From Fluviispira vulneris (GTDB taxonomy: Bacteria; Bdellovibrionota_B; Oligoflexia; Silvanigrellales; Silvanigrellaceae), in NCBI RefSeq assembly GCF_014281055.1, contig NZ_JACRSE010000005.1, forward strand, positions 186,001 through 250,000: DNA of 64,000 nt. The letters are read 5' to 3'. How positions within the stretch are numbered: position 1 is the stretch's first letter; the number at the start of each line of letters is the position of its first letter. Positions 38,441 to 47,499 of this stretch are shown here, piece after piece. A program made the translations under genes and the position numbers. The notes beneath the pieces are model-generated. The model saw only the letters and a program-made list of their open reading frames with translations. It was not told the origin of the DNA and did not search any database.

Positions 38441-39533
38441 CTAATTTATCGCTTGCTGAATTTGGCACTCGTATTCATAAGGATTATCAGTTTCTTCTAG
38501 AGCAACTCTGCGAATTTCATCAATATCTCTTTGCATGGCTTCCTTAAATCGCCCTGTTTGTATGTTTCATTCCATTCTCCACCTCCTAGGTTATTCTCTG
38601 CATCTTGCGGCACGAGGTTAATTTTCTCTCCGGGCCGACCAAAGCGATTGGCGATAATATGACCACCTTGATCCATTTTTTTCTTCGTATAAGGAACTAA
38701 CTTCCCTTTTTTAGCAGCAGTAATTTGCTGATACCCGTTTCTATCTTTTCCTTTTACTAAATCTAAATCAGTTTCGACAGAAGAGGTGCGGGCTAAATGA
38801 TCCGTCTCAAATTTAATTTTGTTATCAACAAAATAAATAGTGTCAGCTTCAGGATTATTTAATTCTTTATTACAATTTCCTTTTTTACCAGAATTTACAT
38901 AAACCACAGGCTTTTGTTTTGGAGCAGTTTTGCTTCCCCCATTTGCTTGTGAATTTCCGTTAATAGAAGTCTAAGAATGACTTCCTCCATTAAACTGTGA
39001 TTGAGCGGCTAACTTTTTTTCCTGTCGACTCAAACAATAACGAGAGCTAAGAGCATGAATTAAATTTTTGCCATTTGCGTTCGCTCTATATTCACCAATG
39101 CGTGATAGTGCTTGCAATTTATATTTATCTTTTACAGGATCTAAATCTAATACATCACTTAAAAGTTCAGTTTTTTCTTTATAACTTTCTTCTTCTGCAA
39201 TAGCATTTTCACAAATATTAAAAAAATCTAAAACTTTATCGCCAAAACTTTCTTCTTCAACATTACTCGTGATTTTTTCAATAAAATTTTCTTGAGCTAA
39301 TTTTTGTGAGACTAAAGTGCAACCACAGGATGCTTTGTGTCCATTTAATGCAACAGGTCTACCATTTATGAGAAAATTTTCATCTCCCTCAATGATGACA
39401 CCTGTACCATGGGAACAAATGACAGAATCACCCACTAAAGCAATATTTAATCCGCCAATTTCATAACCAGAACATTGAACGACAATGCCACCACCTGTTG
39501 TTGTTCTCCTTTTAAAATAACACCCTTTTTCAT
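38441..39533 (-). pseudogene. Broken PAAR-nuclease effector (type VI secretion)
   Basis: Three lesions disrupt one reading frame. The ATG at 39533 opens MKKGVILKGE, matching the intact PAAR gene's MQKGIVVEGD; a 1-base loss in the ACAACAACA stretch (about 39495-39505) breaks it. The next frame holds a PAAR domain (IVVQCSG...CGCTLVS). A TAG stop at 38971-38973 follows, but the same frame continues into a DNA/RNA non-specific endonuclease-like domain with DQGGHIIANRFGRPGE (about 38640-38690). After GGGEWNETYKQG a 1-base loss shifts the frame, and the downstream text (RFKEAMQRDIDEIRRVA) matches the C-terminus of the AHH-type toxin at 41519. Probably non-functional. Confidence 0.8.
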
Positions 39534-39585
39534 AGTGCAACTTCCTATTGCTCTTTAGGAATAATTATTATTTCAATAGATAAAT

Positions 39586-40155
39586 TTATTTTATAGTGAC
39601 TGCATTTGTCGCACCCTTAAGCTGAATTTCTTTCGCTGTAACTATGACAATCCCTGATTCTTCAAGGGTAATTTTTACATTTCCAACTTTAAATGTAATT
39701 GATTTTTCAGCTTTGAATTCGATATTTTCTTTTGCCTGCAAGCGTAATTTATTTAATGTATTTAAATCTATATTGCCTTTAGCATTTTGAACTATTTCTT
39801 TCTCTGTTTCGAATTCAATGTTTTCATTGGCACTTAATTTAATATGCTTTTCGGCCACAATTACTGATTGCTCTTGTGTGCTTAAAATAAAATGCTTTTC
39901 GCTGAACATTTCTATTTGTTCTTTAGCATAAATGGAATAATATTTTTCAGTCCTTATTTCCATTTCCTCTTTTGCTTCATGCAGCATATTTTTTTGCGTT
40001 TTAAACTCCATCTGCTCTTTTGAAGTGGAGAGCATGTTTTTAGAAGTTTTCATAGACATGGTTGACATAGACTGTGTTAAATGATCCCCAAAGGAACGGA
40101 TTTTCATATGCTTTGCTGCAGAGATATCGACGGAGGATTTTTTGTGATCCATCAC
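39586..40155 (-). pseudogene. Decapitated vgrG: C-terminal beta-helix tail only
   Basis: A 189-residue open frame (GTG start) that begins within VgrG tail sequence (MDHKKSSVDISAAKHMKIRS) and is almost identical to residues 576-645 of the intact VgrG (42525-44816), then diverges while keeping 16-residue repeats of the KEQIEMFSEKHFILST type. Homology runs on upstream of the start to 40213 and then stops abruptly; a stop codon lies upstream in frame. The gp27/gp5 head is missing, so it cannot form a spike alone. It could serve as a donor of tail sequence. Confidence 0.8.
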
Positions 40156-40213
40156 GAGGAAATTATTTTTCTTATTTTCAGACGGCTGATCGTAAATGGC
40201 GAGGACATGTTTA
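39951..40213. repeat. Direct repeat A, copy 1 (vgrG remnant)
   Basis: 263 bases that match 42890-43152 in the intact vgrG with about 13 differences counted by eye (about 95 percent). Same orientation, 2.9 kb apart. The match ends sharply at both ends, marking the breakpoint of the vgrG remnant. Confidence 0.85.
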
Positions 40214-40297
40214 ATTATCTTGCGAACTATTGGGTATTATTTATCAGGATTTTAATTAATACAAATGACAATGGGTATATTGGTTTCGACTGTAATT

Positions 40298-40735
40298 TTA
40301 TTTTATATTAAGACTGCAACCTTCTTTAAAGTCAACATAGACGCATGCACATTCAGCAACTCGTTCATCTGCATGTGGAACATAAATTCTTAGTTTATTA
40401 TTTTTTAAATTGACACCCATAAGATCTTGTTCATATTTAATTTTCTTAGAAGTCAAAATTCTAAGTAAATGCTGATAGTCATTTCCAAGTAGGTAAACGT
40501 TATCTTCAATTAAAATACGATTGGGTTGGAAAATTTCTAAACCTTCAAGTTTATTTGTCTCATCATCGTAGAATGCATGAATAACCAAATTATAAAAATC
40601 ATCTGAAGTTACTTTACAAATGGGGGTTTTTTTAAAAGCCTGTACTTTGGAACTAAATATTTTTCTTACTTCATCCCTAGTCATGCCCACTTTTAATTGT
40701 CCTTTTTTTGCATCATCTATGAATTCAAATATCAT
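40298..40735 (-). CDS. Predicted immunity protein
   Basis: A 145-residue cytoplasmic protein with no signal. It aligns by eye with the first 150 residues of the neighbouring fusion protein: an N-terminal KKGQLKVGMTRDEVRKIF against KKGILKKELNPSEVRNII, a central KIKYE against KIEYI, LRIYVPHAD against IGLYIPDID and VYVDFKEGCS against IYVDFSKKDCS. It lies 9 bases after the fusion gene, at the position where an immunity gene for the second nuclease domain is expected. Family not recognised. Likely binds and neutralises the toxin domain fused upstream. Confidence 0.6.
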   Translation of the reverse strand: MIFEFIDDAKKGQLKVGMTRDEVRKIFSSKVQAFKKTPICKVTSDDFYNLVIHAFYDDETNKLEGLEIFQPNRILIEDNVYLLGNDYQHLLRILTSKKIKYEQDLMGVNLKNNKLRIYVPHADERVAECACVYVDFKEGCSLNIK

Positions 40736-40744
40736 ATTTTCCTC

Positions 40745-41509
40745 TTATTTTTTTATAATAAAATCTTTTGGATTTAATGTCCTAGCATATTCTTTCATTT
40801 CCTTAATTGCGATTGAATATGTTGAACTAGTTTTCGACTTAATGTCATTTTCATCTTTTTTAATAGCTTCCATTACTTTGCTGTTTTGAACAAGTTGCTT
40901 TTGAAGTTCTAAGTATTTTAACGTCTTCAGATTTTTTCCATGACTGGCTAAGTACCTTTCATCACCATAATTCATTCTTATAGCAGGACCAGCATTAGGA
41001 GTAATTTTGCTATTCATATATGTTACTTTAGAAGGAATGTGATGAGATGTTAATCTTTCAAAAGAGATGCTGCAATCTTTTTTGCTAAAATCTACATAAA
41101 TTGCTTTTACAATAATTGGTCCATCATCTTCTGTAGGATTTTCAATGTCGATATCTGGAATGTATAAACCAATATTTTCATTTTCTAATTTAATTCCTGT
41201 GTCGTGTTTAATATATTCAATTTTTTTAATTTTTAAATGCTCTAATAATTTTTCATAGGAACAAAATAAATTAAAACCATTATAATCAAACCAATAGTTA
41301 TGTTCACTTATTCCAAAATTAAATAATTCATTATTCTTATTGTACATAGCATTTAACTTGATTGAATTAAAAGAATCATTTTGAGAACTAAACTCAGTTG
41401 ATTCGTAATAAGTAAAATTGCTTTTGATAATGTTTCTAACCTCGCTTGGATTTAATTCTTTTTTTAAAATCCCCTTTTTATAATTATTATAATATTTAAA
41501 AATAAACAT
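40745..41509 (-). CDS. Immunity-like domain fused to AHH-type nuclease domain
   Basis: A 254-residue protein in two parts. Residues 1-150 are a complete copy of the predicted immunity protein encoded just downstream, ending at YVDFSKKDCSISF. Residues 152-254 are a nuclease-like domain related to the end of the adjacent PAAR effector: SHHIPSKVTY, GPAIRM, SHGKNLKTLKYLELQKQLVQ, YSIAIKEMKEYARTLNP. The DH pair of the effector (residues 246-247) is DE here. There is no PAAR or secretion domain. It follows the PAAR effector by 9 bases. The simplest reading is loss of the stop between an immunity gene and a second toxin cassette. Confidence 0.75.
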   Translation of the reverse strand: MFIFKYYNNYKKGILKKELNPSEVRNIIKSNFTYYESTEFSSQNDSFNSIKLNAMYNKNNELFNFGISEHNYWFDYNGFNLFCSYEKLLEHLKIKKIEYIKHDTGIKLENENIGLYIPDIDIENPTEDDGPIIVKAIYVDFSKKDCSISFERLTSHHIPSKVTYMNSKITPNAGPAIRMNYGDERYLASHGKNLKTLKYLELQKQLVQNSKVMEAIKKDENDIKSKTSSTYSIAIKEMKEYARTLNPKDFIIKK

Positions 41510-41518
41510 ATAGCATCC

Positions 41519-42481
41519 TTATTTAAAATCACTTGGATTTAAAGTTTTTAAATATTCTTCCATTTCTTGAATTGCGCATTTATATTTATTAGGATCTCCC
41601 TTTTTGACAGCAATTCTATAGACATCATCAATATCCATTTGGACGGCTTCCTTTAATCTACCTTGTTGAATAAAATCTTTTTGCTTATCTATATATTGTA
41701 TGCTCTCTAGGCCCTTACTTCCATGACTCATTGTATCTATATGATCTTCTGGATCCATCTGTATAGCAGGACCTTTCATTGCTCTTCCATCGGGATTCAT
41801 TTTTGATCCTTTATAAGCGCTTTTTGCAGGAATATGGTGTGAATCTTTTCCATCACCAATTGGCAAACGTGTTTTCTCATGTACGCCACCCCTGTATTTA
41901 TTGTTAGAACAATCCAACTTAGTCTCAACGTCAGATTTCTTAATTTTATTTATTTGATCTTGCTGCTTTTGTAAAGAATTTTGATTTTGATTTACAACGT
42001 AATTATCTCTGAAAGAACAAGCTAAACCTTTTGCAATAATAAGCGGAGAGCGCTTCAGTCTTGAATTTTCTGGTTTGTCATAATCTTTACAAACATATTC
42101 TATTGGGTCATCAACAAATTCATGTATATTATTTATTGTTTCTACAATAAATTCTTCAATTTCTTCTTCTATTTTATATAATACACTTTTTAAATTTTCA
42201 AAAAAAGAAGGTTCTGGAACGTCTATTTTATTTTTTTCACCAATTTGTTCTGCAATTAAACTGCAGCCGCAAGAAGTTTTATGTCCTTCAAGAGCAATCC
42301 CTCGCCCGTCTATTTTAATATTTGAATCTCCTTCGGAAATAGCTCCAAATCCATGAGACGCACAATGAATTAGATCTCCTTCTAGGGCAATTTTAAAACC
42401 ATCGACATATGTGCCAGTTCCTTTCACAACGACTCCACCATTTGAAAGCGGATCTCCTTCGACAACAATTCCTTTTTGCAT
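41519..42481 (-). CDS. PAAR-domain effector with AHH-type nuclease C-terminus
   Basis: A 320-residue polymorphic toxin. Residues 1-80 form a PAAR domain, which caps the VgrG spike: GDLIHCASHG, IKIDGRGIALEGHKTSCGCSLI. An acidic linker follows (about 90-195). Residues 200-320 are an HNH/EndoVII-like nuclease related to the AHH family: SHHIPAK (His215-216), GPAIQMDPEDH (D246, H247), SHG and a helical tail (QGRLKEAVQMDIDDV). It lies 43 bases after vgrG and is followed by an immunity-like gene, the usual order. Expected to be delivered into a neighbour cell and cut nucleic acid; the nuclease assignment is by motif only. Confidence 0.78.
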   Translation of the reverse strand: MQKGIVVEGDPLSNGGVVVKGTGTYVDGFKIALEGDLIHCASHGFGAISEGDSNIKIDGRGIALEGHKTSCGCSLIAEQIGEKNKIDVPEPSFFENLKSVLYKIEEEIEEFIVETINNIHEFVDDPIEYVCKDYDKPENSRLKRSPLIIAKGLACSFRDNYVVNQNQNSLQKQQDQINKIKKSDVETKLDCSNNKYRGGVHEKTRLPIGDGKDSHHIPAKSAYKGSKMNPDGRAMKGPAIQMDPEDHIDTMSHGSKGLESIQYIDKQKDFIQQGRLKEAVQMDIDDVYRIAVKKGDPNKYKCAIQEMEEYLKTLNPSDFK

Positions 42482-42524
42482 TTTGCAACATCCTATTGCT
42501 TAATACATTAAAATTTTTATTCTG

Positions 42525-44816
42525 TTAATTTATTTTATGAGCTCTTGAAGCTCCTTGAATAATTATTTCTTTCCCTTTAAATATTATATTCCCTGAAGGA
42601 TCTAAGATTATTTGGCTTTCACCAGCTTGAATAATTATTTTTTTTTCAGATTTTATCATAATGTCATCTTTTGCAGATAGATCTAAATTTTTATCCGTTA
42701 ATAATTCCATAAATTCTTTTGAAGTAATTGATATATGAGTGTCAGCTTTGAGCTCTGAGTATTCAAATGAATTTACAGAAAAATATTGATCTGTTTTAAT
42801 TTCAGCCTGTTCTTTTGTCGCTAAAAGATAATATTTATCAGAAAATATTTCTATCTGCTCTTTTGCTTGCAAATGAAAATTCTTTTCCGTCCTTATTTCC
42901 ATTTCCTCTTTGGCTTCGTGCAGCATATTTTTTTGCGTTTTAAACTCCATCTGCTCTTTTGAGGTAGAGAGCATATTCTTAGAAGTTTTCATAGACATGG
43001 TTGACATAGATTGAGTTAAATGATCCCCAAAGGAACGGATTTTCATATGCTTTGCTGCAGAGATATCGACGGAGGATTTTTTGTGATCCATAACGAGGAA
43101 GTTATTTTTCTTATTTTCAGACGGTTGATCGTAAATGGCGAGTACGTGTTTATTCTCTTTGGCGCTCACAGGATATTTGCATTTTTGGTTATACAGACAG
43201 CCGAGCACTACGGGGAGATCGGGATCGCCATCTTCAAACGAAACAACCACTTCGTCACCATGGCGAGGGGTGACAAACATTCCATAATTTTGGCTTGCCC
43301 ACGGGCTCATAAAGCGGGCTAAGATATAATCTGACTTTACGGGTAAACCCTTATATTGCCAAGGTAACATCACCTTAATATAATTCTTTTCACCATCGAG
43401 ATCTATTTTCTCATCATCTGCTTTTACGATTCCATGCATTGTTCCATCGATATAATTGCGTTCATAATCTTGTTTTATTCCGTAAGTTATTTCCGCTGGA
43501 TGCATATTCATTTCTGTGAAGTATTGGCAATTGTTTTTTCCGAATTGAGATTGGCAATTAAATACAAAACGCAAATTATGCACACGATAATTTTTTAACT
43601 TTTTTAACTCGCCGTATATTTTTTTGAATTTATCCCTGTCATAATTGGCATTCACCCTGCTGCCTAAATAAATATCGAGGCAATTTGTCATTCCACTTGC
43701 TTGAAAAGTCGGAAATGTGTTTTTTAATTCTAGTTTTTCTGCGCGTCTATCGAGAAATTTAATACTCGAATCGGTTAATGAGTATTTTTTAGCCCCCTCC
43801 TGTCCATAGGTCCATTTTAATTGCAAAGGGGTTTTGTGTTTAGGCGGAAGTTTTGAAACAGCTTCTTTGCTTTTTAAGGGAACACCATGTCTGCGCGCGT
43901 CGGAATCAAGCACTTGAATAGGTGCAGGAATACCCGTATTTATAAAACGCAGGCCGTATAAAAAATTCTTTTTTTCAAACGATTGCTCAGCCAGAGTTTC
44001 CCACATAACACTTTGATCGTCGATTAAATCCAGCGTGGTTTCTTTTTTTATTCCTGTTGGAATTAACATCTCGGGTGCTAAGATTTCATCAAATATCATT
44101 ATTTCGCATTTTTTATCTTTGAAGGTAACAACATATTCCCAATCTTCTTCTTCAATCAGGCGTAAAACAAAATCCCAATGTGACTCTCCATTTTGCACAC
44201 AATTGATTCGATTGCTTTTAACGGGATAGGTAATGCAAAAGTCAGGCTTAAATTTTTCGGTTAATAAACTCTCTTTGCAGAAATCCGCAAAAACATCTTC
44301 AATTATTTCTTCGACAGTTTTATTAACATAAGCGCGATAAGCATTGGTCTGTTGCATAAATGCAGGCAGAGGTGCCGCAGCGATCTGCAGAATGATTGTT
44401 TCGACCCCATCATGTTCAACGGATGAAATTTGAAAGTTTTGGATATAACCATTAAATTCTCTGACTTTGAGTGAGTAACCATTGAGCAAGTGTGCATGAA
44501 TTTCTTTGAAATAAAAATAAGCCGATATATTTTCGCTATCAATCACATGTCCATGCAATTGCATATCGGATAAAAATTTTACAAATTCATTTTTACTGAG
44601 TTCAATCCTTAAGTCTATTCTAAACAAAGAGCTTATACTTTCTTTTATTTCAAACTGGGAAACTCCACTTTCAAATATTATTTTTTTATCGGCAATAAAC
44701 TCCACGATAAATCTATGGCCGGTGTTATTTTCAACCGCAGAAAGAACATCTAAACAGGGATAAGGCTTGATTACTAATTTCTTTGCTGCACTGACGACAT
44801 TTGCTAATAAATCCAT
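42525..44816 (-). CDS. vgrG: VgrG spike protein of a type VI secretion system
   Basis: A 763-residue protein. The head (1-390) matches gp27-like VgrG (HVIDSENISAYF, CVQNGESHWDFVLRLIEEEDWEY), the middle (about 430-545) is the gp5 OB-fold (YIKVMLPWQYKG, WASQNYGMFVTPRHGDEVVVSFEDGDPDLPVVLG, cut here as GDEVVVSFEDGDPD). From residue 588 to 731 there are nine contiguous 16-residue repeats, for example KEQMEFKTQKNMLHEA and KEEMEIRTEKNFHLQA, forming a beta-helical spike. It trimerises at the Hcp tube tip and carries the PAAR effector encoded 43 bases downstream. No other type VI core genes are in the window, so it is an orphan. Confidence 0.93.
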   Translation of the reverse strand: MDLLANVVSAAKKLVIKPYPCLDVLSAVENNTGHRFIVEFIADKKIIFESGVSQFEIKESISSLFRIDLRIELSKNEFVKFLSDMQLHGHVIDSENISAYFYFKEIHAHLLNGYSLKVREFNGYIQNFQISSVEHDGVETIILQIAAAPLPAFMQQTNAYRAYVNKTVEEIIEDVFADFCKESLLTEKFKPDFCITYPVKSNRINCVQNGESHWDFVLRLIEEEDWEYVVTFKDKKCEIMIFDEILAPEMLIPTGIKKETTLDLIDDQSVMWETLAEQSFEKKNFLYGLRFINTGIPAPIQVLDSDARRHGVPLKSKEAVSKLPPKHKTPLQLKWTYGQEGAKKYSLTDSSIKFLDRRAEKLELKNTFPTFQASGMTNCLDIYLGSRVNANYDRDKFKKIYGELKKLKNYRVHNLRFVFNCQSQFGKNNCQYFTEMNMHPAEITYGIKQDYERNYIDGTMHGIVKADDEKIDLDGEKNYIKVMLPWQYKGLPVKSDYILARFMSPWASQNYGMFVTPRHGDEVVVSFEDGDPDLPVVLGCLYNQKCKYPVSAKENKHVLAIYDQPSENKKNNFLVMDHKKSSVDISAAKHMKIRSFGDHLTQSMSTMSMKTSKNMLSTSKEQMEFKTQKNMLHEAKEEMEIRTEKNFHLQAKEQIEIFSDKYYLLATKEQAEIKTDQYFSVNSFEYSELKADTHISITSKEFMELLTDKNLDLSAKDDIMIKSEKKIIIQAGESQIILDPSGNIIFKGKEIIIQGASRAHKIN
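42890..43152. repeat. Direct repeat A, copy 2 (intact vgrG)
   Basis: Partner of 39951-40213, inside vgrG at the OB-fold to tail junction. Recombination between the two copies would delete the effector and immunity genes in between or swap VgrG tails. Confidence 0.85.
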
Positions 44817-45339
44817 TTGACCCTCACACTAAGACAAGAATTTTTTACATAAATGGATAAATAAATATTTTAATTTACTTATTACTTATTTTTCTATTCA
44901 ATTTTTATAGATATTGATTCATTATCTTTTTGTGTAAAATTAAAATAGCAAATATAACCTTGCGCTGGTATATAGATATTAATTCTGATTTTTAGAACAC
45001 TCTGCTCAATGGCTGCTATTCAATTCATAATCGATAACTTTCAATACTAAAGCTTAATTTGTCGAATGGCTTGTATCATTAAAAATAAATTCCTTCAACT
45101 CTATTATTATAATTATTTTTTTTTGATATTTTTGCGTTTTTGTATGCAAAAAAAAGTTATTATAAATTCATCTCGTTGTTTTCAATAATGAGATAGAGAT
45201 AGCTCACCATATTTTTTTCTAAAATGATCTTTTAAGTTTTTCGAAATTGAGATAGTCTGTCCTGCATATGACTTATATCATTTTTATCTAAAGAAGATAT
45301 GAAGCACTATATATTACACATAAAACAAGAAGGAATTCC
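44817..45339. other. AT-rich intergenic region between vgrG and the TauE-like gene
   Basis: 523 bases between divergently transcribed genes; it must hold the promoters of both. Several A- and T-tracts, but I found no RNA gene, no strong inverted repeat and no gene remnant. Confidence 0.5.
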
Positions 45340-46143
45340 ATGTCTTTTTCTCTTTGTATTATACTTTACCTCCTCACTGGTTCTATTGCTGGTATTTTAG
45401 CTGGACTTCTTGGCATTGGTGGTGGAGCAATTGTTGTTCCATCTCTTGCGTTTATCTTCCTGCATAGTGGGATGCCAAAAGAACACATTATGCATTTAGC
45501 AATTGGCACTTCGTTGACTGCCATGTTTTTTACATCCTTTTTTTCCAGTTATTCCCATCATAAGAAAGGACGAGTCGAGTGGGATATCCTGTTAAAAACA
45601 GCCCCAGGAATATGCCTAGGTGTTTTTGTGGGAGCTTTTTTTTCGGCAAGAATGAATACGGAAACACTGACGATCGTGTTTGCTATTTATTTAATTTTTA
45701 TCTCAATACAAATGTTTCTTAAAAAAGATAAAGTAACAGAAAAAAAGACCCTTTTTAAAGAATCAAAATCGACATTAGCTAGTGGCGGAGTGATTATTGG
45801 TTTGCTTTCTGGGTTATTAGGTGTGGGAGGAGGAACCCTCACAGTTCCTTTTCTAACTTATCTTGGCAAAAGTGTGCACAAAGCAATAGGGACATCTGCA
45901 GCCTGTGGATTTATTATAACTATAGTTGGCACAATTTGTTTCACGTTATTAAGTGGCGAGGCTAAAAATCTTCCAGAAGGAACGATTGGATTTATTTATC
46001 TACCAGCAGCACTTGGCGTTACAGTCATGAGCTCAATTTTTGCACCCATCGGTGCAAAAATATCGGGTCAATTGTCTCCAAAAGTTTTACTCAAATGTTT
46101 TTCGATTCTATTACTTGCAGTCGCAGTAAAAATGCTCGTTTGA
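45340..46143 (+). CDS. TauE/SafE-family sulfite/anion exporter-like protein
   Basis: A 267-residue inner-membrane protein with about eight helices in two halves, each opening with the family's glycine-rich signature (GLLGIGGGAIVVPSL near residue 21 and GLLGVGGGTLTVPFL near 160). Members move sulfite, organosulfonates or related anions. Start at 45340 has GAAGGA close upstream. It ends 6 bases from a convergent oxidoreductase gene. Confidence 0.9.
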   Translation: MSFSLCIILYLLTGSIAGILAGLLGIGGGAIVVPSLAFIFLHSGMPKEHIMHLAIGTSLTAMFFTSFFSSYSHHKKGRVEWDILLKTAPGICLGVFVGAFFSARMNTETLTIVFAIYLIFISIQMFLKKDKVTEKKTLFKESKSTLASGGVIIGLLSGLLGVGGGTLTVPFLTYLGKSVHKAIGTSAACGFIITIVGTICFTLLSGEAKNLPEGTIGFIYLPAALGVTVMSSIFAPIGAKISGQLSPKVLLKCFSILLLAVAVKMLV

Positions 46144-46149
46144 AATTGT

Positions 46150-47244
46150 TTAAAACAATTTTTCAAGCAGAGTTCCCACCATGGGGGCAAAAAGAAAACC
46201 ACTTTTATGTGCGCCTGCACAAACATATCCAGTCGTATGTTCACTCTTTAAATTGAGTTTTTCGATAACTAATTCGCTATGACCATAGCCTATTCTTACG
46301 CCTGTTTTATATTCCAAATTTTTTATATTTGTCTTTGTTAAATAAGGTTCATTTGCAAAAGATTCAGAACAAAGCTTTATGAGTTCCTTATTCTTCTCGA
46401 ATAGCTCAGTTTCATTGAAAATATTGATATCGTTAATCTTAAGCGTAGAAGATGAAATTGATTGATTTTCAATTGGACCACTCATTGTCACTTTCGTTTT
46501 CATATTTTCAGCAATTTTTTCCATGAGAACATAATCTTCGCTATAATTTTCAAAAATATTTTTTCCATAAAATGTTGTACCCACAGTCATTCTTTTTGTT
46601 TTTTTCATTTGTTCCGGTATAGGTATCTCTAGATCTCTTAACAAAAGCTCAGTCCAAGCACCTGTGCAAAAAATAATGTTATGCTTGTGCCCTACTTCGC
46701 TTAGTTTATCCAAATCAATTTTAGTAAATTGTTTATTTATAAAATTTACTTTACGCTTAGATAATACATCAGTTAAAAGTTGCATGAGAATAAAGGAATT
46801 CACCCAACCTTCTTGTTGATAAATTATTTTTCTTTTACCCTCTTTTAAAATAAAATCAATGGGGAGGTTTTTATTTCTCAATTCATCATCATTTTGCTTG
46901 ACTCTTCTATAATGCTTATCTCTATTAAACTCACTCGTAAAAAAATCTACGCCAAGGCCTATTTTAAAAACTGTTTTTATATTTTGCTCAGATTTAACTT
47001 CTTTTAACAAATTTTCTATCCAGTTTTGATAACATTTTTTCGCATCTAACTTAACTTGAAAATGTTTATCTCTACCGTATAATTGTCCTTTAGTTGCTAG
47101 GTTTGCTGCAGCTGCATATGACCCTGCTAAAGTATTATTCGTAGATATGATTTGAATATCCGTTCCATTTTTTTTATCTCGTGAAAGATATTCTGCTATG
47201 GATAACCCTAATATTCCAGAACCAATTATAGATATTTTTTTCAT
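46150..47244 (-). CDS. FAD-dependent oxidoreductase (DAO family)
   Basis: A 364-residue flavoenzyme. The N-terminal FAD loop is ISIIGSGILGLSIAEYLSRD; a further FCTGAWTELLLRDLEIPIP segment (about 195-213) is typical of the DAO fold, and the C-terminus TTGYVCAGAHKSGFLFAPMVG closes the FAD site. The family includes D-amino-acid, glycine and sarcosine oxidases; the substrate is not clear. Ribosome site is weak. Not obviously linked to its neighbours. Confidence 0.8.
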   Translation of the reverse strand: MKKISIIGSGILGLSIAEYLSRDKKNGTDIQIISTNNTLAGSYAAAANLATKGQLYGRDKHFQVKLDAKKCYQNWIENLLKEVKSEQNIKTVFKIGLGVDFFTSEFNRDKHYRRVKQNDDELRNKNLPIDFILKEGKRKIIYQQEGWVNSFILMQLLTDVLSKRKVNFINKQFTKIDLDKLSEVGHKHNIIFCTGAWTELLLRDLEIPIPEQMKKTKRMTVGTTFYGKNIFENYSEDYVLMEKIAENMKTKVTMSGPIENQSISSSTLKINDINIFNETELFEKNKELIKLCSESFANEPYLTKTNIKNLEYKTGVRIGYGHSELVIEKLNLKSEHTTGYVCAGAHKSGFLFAPMVGTLLEKLF

Positions 47245-47499
47245 TTATAGAGTCTCACTTTCAACTTACAATCATGACTTTCAGAAACCGATTGTGTTAT
47301 ATTGGTATACTTTAAAAATAAAAAGAATAAAATAAAATTTGGCTCATACTTCCTAATTTACCTATGCACATGGCTCATTTTTTTAGATTATAAAAATATT
47401 TTTACGAAATTTGCATTTATAATTTTATCATTATAAAAATCTAGGACCAGGCAGAAAAGCTGTTAGGTTATTTTAAAAGAAAGTGAAGAGGACAATATC

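Noticed and set aside
38971-38973. Programmed stop-codon read-through in the PAAR-nuclease gene
   Set aside because: Two frameshifts in the same gene make decay the simpler explanation than read-through.
43020-43322. Plus-strand frame within vgrG, duplicated at 40081-40311
   Set aside because: Its duplication simply follows the duplicated vgrG segment on the other strand; no independent support for coding.
42525-44816. A complete type VI secretion locus
   Set aside because: Only vgrG and PAAR-type genes are present; no Hcp, ClpV, sheath or membrane-complex genes are in the window, so I describe it as an orphan effector island.
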